DNA of 63,387 nt from JACQXM01 sp964569425. GTDB taxonomy: Bacteria > Planctomycetota > Phycisphaerae > UBA1845. Below the pieces are notes generated by a model, which had not been told where the DNA came from, did not search any database, and worked only from the letters and a program-made list of their open reading frames with translations. Within the stretch, counting starts at the first letter, position 1; each line of letters begins with the position of its first letter. Below are positions 58,560 to 63,387 of the stretch, piece by piece. Location of the stretch: assembly GCA_964569425.1 (NCBI GenBank), contig CAZMVD010000009.1, forward strand, positions 1 to 63,387. Reading direction: 5' to 3'. The position numbers and the translations under genes were made by a program.

Positions 58560-59463
58560 GAACGACCTCTGGTGGAAGTTGCGTTCTGGCAGGACCATCA
58601 TCAGGAACAGAGGCTGCGCTGGGCGCGTCGTCTGCCTCCGACTCATCCGGCGCTGTGCGCGGCGTCAACTCCCTGCGTAACAATTCGCGAAGTGTGTCGG
58701 GCGTCAGGCCGCGGAGCAACCGCCCGCGTATCGCTGCCGAGACCGTGCCGGTCTCTTCACTGACGATGATTACGACCGCCTCGGCCTCTTCACTCATGCC
58801 GATGCCTGCCCGATGGCGGCTCCCCAGCGTACGGTCCGCCTGTTCGGATTCGGTCAGTGGAAACTGGCAGCCTGCCGCCTGGATGCGCCCGCGGTGCACG
58901 ACCACGCCCAGGTCGTGCAGCGGTGTGCCGGGCCAGAAAATGGTCTCCAGCAATTCTGAGGACAGTTCGGCGTCGAGCGCGACTCCGGTATCTACCACCG
59001 CGCTTACCTCGCCCATGCGCTCGACGGCAATCAACGCGCCGATCTTCTTGCGGGAGAGTCGCTCCACCGCGGTAATGATCGGTTCGAGCGATTCGCGCGG
59101 GTCCTTGACCAGCCGTTGCAACCAACCACCCTCGCCCAGGCGAAGGAGGATTCGTCGCAACTCCGATTGAAACGCCACCAGCGAAATGAGAAACACGCCC
59201 AGAATGAAATAGGGATACAGGACCTTGATTCGTTCCGATTGCACCTGCTGCGCAATCAACCATACGATCGCGAAGCTCGCCGCCAGCAGGATTAACACGG
59301 CGCGTACGAGTCGGGCTCCGCGCGTCCCCTGGAAGAAACGCAGCACCGTGTATACTACGCTGCCAATCAGCACCAACTCGGTGAGTGAAACCCAGGGACG
59401 ATCGACCATTCGGTCGAAAAAAGAGGACAGGCTCTGCAGAACGTCGATTTGCGCGAAAACCAC
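58543..59463 (-). CDS. cdaA: Diadenylate cyclase CdaA (DisA_N domain) with altered DGA motif
   Basis: A 306-residue protein with a GTG start at 59463. Three N-terminal membrane helices (LTELVLIGSVVYTVL, AVLILLAASFAIVWLIAQQ, YPYFILGVFLISLVAF) precede the DAC domain: IFWPGTPLHDLGVVVHRG, AAGCQFPLTES, LGSRHRAGIGMSE and VSEETGTVSAA. The RHR motif is intact, but the usual catalytic DGA reads DLG. The enzyme makes c-di-AMP from two ATP. It is the first gene of the pair with the YbbR protein and divergent from larB. Confidence 0.88.
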   Translation of the reverse strand: MVFAQIDVLQSLSSFFDRMVDRPWVSLTELVLIGSVVYTVLRFFQGTRGARLVRAVLILLAASFAIVWLIAQQVQSERIKVLYPYFILGVFLISLVAFQSELRRILLRLGEGGWLQRLVKDPRESLEPIITAVERLSRKKIGALIAVERMGEVSAVVDTGVALDAELSSELLETIFWPGTPLHDLGVVVHRGRIQAAGCQFPLTESEQADRTLGSRHRAGIGMSEEAEAVVIIVSEETGTVSAAIRGRLLRGLTPDTLRELLRRELTPRTAPDESEADDAPSAASVPDDGPARTQLPPEVVHDRAS

Positions 59464-59840
59464 CGGCGGCCTCTATCGACTTGGGGGTCGTTACTTCCGA
59501 TAATGCGCCGAATAAGTACAGCGCCCGTAGACTTCAGTATACGATGCGCGCTCCCCGGCGACAATTCGGCCGTAATCGACATTTCCACCAGTTCGTCTCA
59601 GGAGACGACCCTTTCGACAAGGCGCCTATGACGAGGCTCCGCGGAATTGAACCAGGTTGTTGTTTGCACGCCATCCCGTGCACCGTCGCCGGCTCATTGG
59701 CCGAGGTATTCCGCCGCCAAATCGCTCCGCCGGCGACGCTCTTTCGGAGTTTCCTCGGTCGCTAGAGCTTGATCGGGGCCGGAGGAAACCGAGACGCTCG
59801 GCGTTGGAATCCGGCCAGTGCGCAGGTAGACTGCTGTTTG
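59464..59840. other. Divergent intergenic region cdaA / larB
   Basis: About 380 bp without a gene. It holds a perfect inverted repeat TCGTCTC-AG-GAGACGA (59593-59608). In-frame upward extensions of the larB ORF exist but lack start signals. Confidence 0.5.
59593..59608. promoter_or_regulatory. Inverted repeat between cdaA and larB
   Basis: TCGTCTC-AG-GAGACGA, a 7-bp perfect inverted repeat with a 2-bp centre, in the middle of the divergent region. It could be an operator; no regulator can be named. Confidence 0.35.
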
Positions 59841-60617
59841 ATGACTGAACAGGGCCTACGAGACCTCCTGATGTCCGTCCAGCAGGGGCGGCAATCCGTC
59901 GACCAGGCAATGGGTCGATTGCGCCGCCTGCCGTTCGAAGATCTGGGCTTCGCCAAGGTAGACCACCACCGGGCGATCCGCTGCGGCTTTCCCGAGGTCA
60001 TTTACTGTGAAAGCAAGTCAGCCGCCCACGTAGCCGAGATCTTCGCGCGCCGGGCAGATGCCGGCTCCAACGTCCTCGCGACTCGCGCGTCCCCTGATGT
60101 CTATCGGGCGGTGGCGTCCGTCCAGCCCCAGGCCGAGTATCATGAGGCGGCCCGGACCATTACCCTCCGACAGGTGTCCCGTCTCCCGACCCATGGGACC
60201 ATTGCCATATTATGCGCGGGCACCAGCGATGTGCCCGTTGCCGAAGAAGCTCGGATCACCGCCGAAATCATGGACCAGGCCACGGTCACCATTTATGACG
60301 TGGGAGTTGCTGGGATTCACCGGCTGCTCGTCCACGCCCAGGCCCTGCAATCCGCCGCGGTGGCCGTGGTGGTCGCGGGCATGGAGGGCGCGCTGGCCAG
60401 CGTCGTCGGCGGCCTGGTAGACTGCCCGGTCATCGCCGTTCCCACCAGCGTGGGCTACGGGGCCAGCTTTCACGGGGTCGCGGCGCTGCTGGCCATGCTC
60501 AATAGTTGTGCGGCCGGCGTGACGGTCGTCAACATCGACAACGGCTTCGGCGCGGGTTATGCCGCGGCCTTGATCAACCGGCGCAGAAACAACGCGGCGG
60601 CGGAAGCGGATTCGTGA
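59841..60617 (+). CDS. larB: LarB, pyridinium-3,5-biscarboxylate mononucleotide synthase
   Basis: A 258-residue protein from ATG 59841 (MTEQGLRDLLMSVQQGRQSV). Family motifs near the C-terminal half: ILCAGTSDVPVAEEA, VGVAGIHRLL, VAGMEGALASVVGGLVDCP, PTSVGYG and NIDNGFGAGYAA. LarB carboxylates and activates nicotinate adenine dinucleotide for the nickel-pincer cofactor. larC and larE are not nearby. It is followed by nnrD. Confidence 0.9.
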   Translation: MTEQGLRDLLMSVQQGRQSVDQAMGRLRRLPFEDLGFAKVDHHRAIRCGFPEVIYCESKSAAHVAEIFARRADAGSNVLATRASPDVYRAVASVQPQAEYHEAARTITLRQVSRLPTHGTIAILCAGTSDVPVAEEARITAEIMDQATVTIYDVGVAGIHRLLVHAQALQSAAVAVVVAGMEGALASVVGGLVDCPVIAVPTSVGYGASFHGVAALLAMLNSCAAGVTVVNIDNGFGAGYAAALINRRRNNAAAEADS

Positions 60618-60702
60618 GTGTACGCGGCGTGTCCCAACCGTATCGGATTTGTCCGAACGGTGGCGCCGCCAGGCCGACGCAGTGATCATTCGCGGGCGAG
60701 CG

Positions 60703-61587
60703 ATGTCCCAGCAGGTCGTCATCACCAGAGAAATCGCCCCGTTGCCCCATCGTTCCGACGATGCCCACAAGGGCGATGTCGGGCGCTTGGTCATCATCGG
60801 CGGATGCTGCGACGGCGTCCTCATGGTTGGCGCGCCCGCGTTGGCGGCACAAGCGGCATTTCGCAGTGGGGCGGGGCTGATACAACTTCTTGTTCCCGAG
60901 CCGCTCCGCGCCGCCGCGGTGACCCTGGCACCTTGTGCCACTGCGCGCTCGCTCCCCGATGACCTGGAAAACATCTTGGCCGCGCTGCACGAATATCAGG
61001 CCGACGTCATGGCATTGGGGCCGGGGTTGGGCCGTTCGATGTCCGGTGAAATGGTCGCGGAACTCCTGGCGCGCTTCGCCGGCCCCGTGGTGGTCGATGC
61101 CGACGGCTTGAACCGTCTTGCCGAGGCCCCGGTCAAAGACTTCCCCCAGGGCCGGCGCATTGTGCTCACGCCCCACCCGGGCGAAGCCCGGCGCCTGTTG
61201 ACCGCCCGGAATCAGACGATTGACTTGCTTCATACCCCGACCGCGCGGCGTGATGCAGCCTGCGCCATCGTCCAGGAATATGGCTGCACCGTGGTCCTCA
61301 AGGGACACGGCACGGTGGTCACCGACGGGTCCCGCCTGTTTGTCAACGCCACCGGCAACTCCGGCATGGCCTCGGCCGGAATGGGCGACGTGCTTACCGG
61401 AGTGATCACCGCGCTGCTCGGTCAGGGAATGCCCGCGCTCGATGGTGCCATTCTCGGCGTTCACCTGCACGGGCTGGCGGGGGATTTCGCCGCCGAGGAA
61501 CTGGGTCGCCATTCTCTTACGGCTCAGGACGTGATTGACTACCTGCCCGAAGCCTTCTGTGAACACGCGCTCACTGAAAGCGCGTGA
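60703..61587 (+). CDS. nnrD: ADP-dependent NAD(P)H-hydrate dehydratase
   Basis: A 294-residue ribokinase-fold protein. ATG 60703 (MSQQVVITREIAPLPHRSDD) is the sensible start. It shows KGDVGRLVIIGGC, GLIQLLVPEPL, ALGPGLG, VVVDADGLNRLA, TPHPGEARRL and the C-terminal NATGNSGMASAGMGDVLTG. It repairs hydrated NAD(P)H. The N-terminal NnrE epimerase domain of fused versions is absent. It is 85 bp after larB. Confidence 0.9.
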   Translation: MSQQVVITREIAPLPHRSDDAHKGDVGRLVIIGGCCDGVLMVGAPALAAQAAFRSGAGLIQLLVPEPLRAAAVTLAPCATARSLPDDLENILAALHEYQADVMALGPGLGRSMSGEMVAELLARFAGPVVVDADGLNRLAEAPVKDFPQGRRIVLTPHPGEARRLLTARNQTIDLLHTPTARRDAACAIVQEYGCTVVLKGHGTVVTDGSRLFVNATGNSGMASAGMGDVLTGVITALLGQGMPALDGAILGVHLHGLAGDFAAEELGRHSLTAQDVIDYLPEAFCEHALTESA

Positions 61588-61680
61588 CCGCCCGCCGGAA
61601 TCGACGCCTTCGGTGCCCTTTGGATACGCCGTCCGTTGGATATTGCCGCACGCAAGTCATTACATCCGCCTCTGTTTTAC

Positions 61681-61754
61681 TGCGCCCGGCAGGATTCGAA
61701 CCTGCGACCCCCGGTTTAGGAAACCGGTGCTCTATCCTACTGAGCTACGAGCGC
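61681..61754 (-). tRNA. tRNA-Arg (anticodon CCT)
   Basis: The minus strand folds as a tRNA: acceptor stem GCGCTCG pairing with CGGGCGC, D-arm AGCTCAGTAGGAT, anticodon stem CCGGT/ACCGG with loop TTCCTAA (anticodon CCT), and T-arm GGTTCGAATCC. 74 nt; no CCA is encoded. Confidence 0.92.
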
Positions 61755-61790
61755 GACTTTCACCAGGTCGCCATCCCGACGCACTGAACT

Positions 61791-62294
61791 TCAATTCTTG
61801 ACTCGTGCCTGTTTTGGTCGAGTCTTGCTCTTCCTTTCCGCCGCGCTCGCGCGCGCCGCCTCGTACAGCGCCACGCATTCCGCCACCGGCACCCGCGCGA
61901 TCGACTGGCCGATCAGCTCCAGCGGCAGGTCCTCCACCTTTTTGAACCGGATGCACGCTTTGCCCATGTCCAGCTTTTTGCCTGTTTTCGCCCACTCCCG
62001 GCGGAACCACGCCTCATGATCCGGATTCAGGTAAAGGAACATCATCGCGAGGGACATATGGTTCTTCTGCGACGCCAGGCCCACAAACGGCAGCGGCTGC
62101 TTCGGGTCGCAATGGTACCCCGCCGGATAGATCGAATGCGGCACAAAATAGCCGATCATGCCGTATTGCATCCCTTCCTGATACCCCTTGTCGAGATTCT
62201 TGCGGACCACCGCGCGAACCGCCGACAGCGCCGCCCGCCGATCCGCGGGCAAGCTGTCCAGGTACTCTTTCACGGTCTTGGCCTGCCGGTTCAT
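61791..62294 (-). CDS. DUF1801 domain protein (copy 1)
   Basis: A 167-residue protein from ATG 62294 (MNRQAKTVKEYLDSLPADRR). It belongs to the DUF1801/YdhG-like family (KTVKEYLDSLPADRRAALSA, MIGYFVPHSIYPAGYHCDP, CIRFKKVEDLPLELIGQ). The function is unknown; the family shows a frataxin-like fold. A close paralogue lies directly upstream. The basic Lys/Arg tail (ERKSKTRPKQARVKN) is unique to this copy. Confidence 0.78.
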   Translation of the reverse strand: MNRQAKTVKEYLDSLPADRRAALSAVRAVVRKNLDKGYQEGMQYGMIGYFVPHSIYPAGYHCDPKQPLPFVGLASQKNHMSLAMMFLYLNPDHEAWFRREWAKTGKKLDMGKACIRFKKVEDLPLELIGQSIARVPVAECVALYEAARASAAERKSKTRPKQARVKN

Positions 62295-62355
62295 CTGGTG
62301 CTCCTTTGTCTTGAAAGCAACGGCCTGCCGGGCGGTGCCCACGCAGCCATCGAAA

Positions 62356-62814
62356 TCAAACGGTGCGTTTGCGCGCCGTCTCGTACAGGGCCACGCAATC
62401 TGCCACCGGCACCTGCGCGATCGCCTGCCCGATCAGCTCCAGCGGCAAGTCTTCCACCTTTTTGAACCGGATACACACCTTGCCCATGTCCAGTTTCTTG
62501 CCCGTTTTCGCCCACTCCCGGCGGAACCACGCATCCTGGGCCGGGTTCAGGTACATGGACATGATCCCCAGCGACATGTAGTGCTTCTGAGACCCCAGAC
62601 CCACAAAGGGCAGCGGCTGCTTCGGGTCGCAATGGTATCCTGCGGGATAGACCGAGTGCGGCACGTAGTAGCCGATCGCGCCGTATTGCATCCCCTCCCG
62701 ATACCCTTTTCCGAGGTTCTTTCGGATGACCTTGCGCACCGCCGTAATCGCCGCCCACCGGTCCGCGGGCAAGCCGGCCAGGTATTCCTTCACGGTCTTG
62801 GCTTTGCTGATCAT
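62356..62814 (-). CDS. DUF1801 domain protein (copy 2)
   Basis: A 152-residue paralogue of the neighbouring gene, with the same core (KTVKEYLAGLPADRWAAITA, AIGYYVPHSVYPAGYHCDP, CIRFKKVEDLPLELIGQAIA) and a high share of identical residues through the aligned length. Start ATG 62814 (MISKAKTVKEY). The tandem arrangement indicates a recent local duplication. Confidence 0.78.
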   Translation of the reverse strand: MISKAKTVKEYLAGLPADRWAAITAVRKVIRKNLGKGYREGMQYGAIGYYVPHSVYPAGYHCDPKQPLPFVGLGSQKHYMSLGIMSMYLNPAQDAWFRREWAKTGKKLDMGKVCIRFKKVEDLPLELIGQAIAQVPVADCVALYETARKRTV

Positions 62815-62872
62815 CGGTTCGTGCCGTCTTCCTTCAGAGCCGTCCGCCACCGAACGGCGCCCCCGCCCATTG

Positions 62873-63387
62873 TCAATCCACTCCGCCGCTGTTTCCCGAT
62901 CGACGCAGTCCGTATTTCTTGATCCGGTGGCGGATGTGGTATCGGCTGATCCCCAGCGCCTCCGCCGCGCGGCACTGGTTCCACTGGTGCGCTTCCAGTG
63001 CCCGCAGGATTAACGACCGTTCTTGTGCATACAAAGTGGCCCCGTCCGAGGCTGGCGCGCCGCCGTGATCGCCCAGGTCTTCGTCCGCTGCAGCAATCTC
63101 GGGCGGAAGGTGATGCGGCAGCAGCGTGTGCCCGTCGGACATGAGCACCGAGCGTTCTATGACGTTCTGCAATTCCCGAACATTGCCCGGCCAGGGATAA
63201 GCGAGCAGCGCCCGCTGCGTCTCCGGATCCACCCGCAGTGCGCGGACATTGCATTCGCGCGCCGCCTTGTTCACGAAATACTCGATAAACAGCGGTGTGT
63301 CCTCGCGCCGTTCGCGCAGCGGGGGCAGGTGAATAGGAAACACGCTCAGGCGATAATACAGATCCTCGCGGAACAAGCCGTCGATGA
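62873..63387 (-). CDS. Sigma-54-dependent Fis-family regulator, C-terminal part (runs off the window)
   Basis: The frame is open to the right edge, so only the last ~171 residues are present. It has the end of the AAA+ sigma-54-activation domain (GLFREDLYYRLSVFPIHLPPLRER, YPWPGNVRELQNVIERSVL) and a Fis-type helix-turn-helix (QCRAAEALGISRYHIRHRIKKYGL). Such proteins activate sigma-54 promoters by enhancer binding. The receiver or sensor domain lies outside the window. Confidence 0.88.
   Translation of the reverse strand, partial: IDGLFREDLYYRLSVFPIHLPPLRERREDTPLFIEYFVNKAARECNVRALRVDPETQRALLAYPWPGNVRELQNVIERSVLMSDGHTLLPHHLPPEIAAADEDLGDHGGAPASDGATLYAQERSLILRALEAHQWNQCRAAEALGISRYHIRHRIKKYGLRRSGNSGGVD

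Overview
The window is a high-GC bacterial chromosome segment, most likely from a member of the Planctomycetota (possibly Phycisphaerae-like). I infer this from gene content, not from a 16S gene. The clues are a free-standing 5S rRNA gene with its own promoter and terminator, many planctomycete-type zinc-ribbon and secreted hypothetical proteins, a thrombospondin-type-3 protein with a Cys-Gly/TM/Arg tail, LPS-type heptosyltransferase and sugar-kinase genes, outer-membrane beta-barrels, and oleA/oleB. The ends are open: the last gene, a sigma-54 activator, runs off the right edge.

Layout. 0.2-4.7 kb (minus strand): a piperideine-6-carboxylate/aminoadipate-semialdehyde-type ALDH, an intradiol-dioxygenase-like protein flanked by a duplicated ALDH 3' end, and oleA-oleB. 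5-12.4 kb: secreted cyclophilin, an LPS-type operon (heptosyltransferase, kinase, SGNH protein), a hairpin-rich repeat patch, a zinc-ribbon membrane protein and a TIM-barrel isomerase. 13.1-15.7 kb: an unknown ORF and lexA behind one promoter, then an MFS permease. 15.8-22.8 kb: iorA, an iorB-acyl-CoA synthetase (NDP-forming) fusion, and a CoA-transferase/GNAT fusion. 23.0-34.4 kb: an unbroken operon hypF(C-terminal part)-hypC-hypD-hypE-response regulator-sensor kinase-hydB-hydG-hydD-hydA-protease-hypA-hypB for a group 3b-type [NiFe]-hydrogenase. 34.4-36.9 kb: an OprB-type porin diverging from a cytochrome c'-like lipoprotein. 37-49 kb (mostly minus): an envelope cluster with a TSP3 protein, a 10-repeat Ig-like lipoprotein, a FecR-domain protein, a TPR/beta-barrel protein and two tiny secreted peptides. 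49.3-51.4 kb: nth, a MoaD-MoaE fusion and an O-methyltransferase. 51.4-52.4 kb: non-coding, with two parS-type palindromes. 52.4-56.2 kb: aminotransferase and transketolase-like enzyme. 57.2 kb: 5S rRNA. 57.5-61.6 kb: cdaR-like and cdaA (c-di-AMP synthesis), diverging from larB-nnrD. 61.7-63.4 kb: tRNA-Arg(CCT), two tandem DUF1801 genes and the partial sigma-54 activator.

The most interesting result is a putative anaerobic energy module. IorA plus an IorB fused to an ATP-forming acyl-CoA synthetase would oxidise 2-oxo acids to acyl-CoA and then to acid with ATP gain. The electrons could be disposed of by the adjacent NAD(P)-linked hydrogenase. Sequences matching the sigma-54 consensus (TGGCACG-N4-TTGCA type, GG/GC spacing 10) precede iorA, the hyp/hydrogenase operon, the porin and the cytochrome c' gene, so these units may form one sigma-54 regulon. 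Three of the promoter regions also carry an ATTG-N12-CAAT-like element (one exact palindrome, one weak) at enhancer distance. The IorA here lacks the usual C-terminal ferredoxin domain, and HypF is only the C-terminal carbamoyltransferase half. Both are biochemical puzzles.
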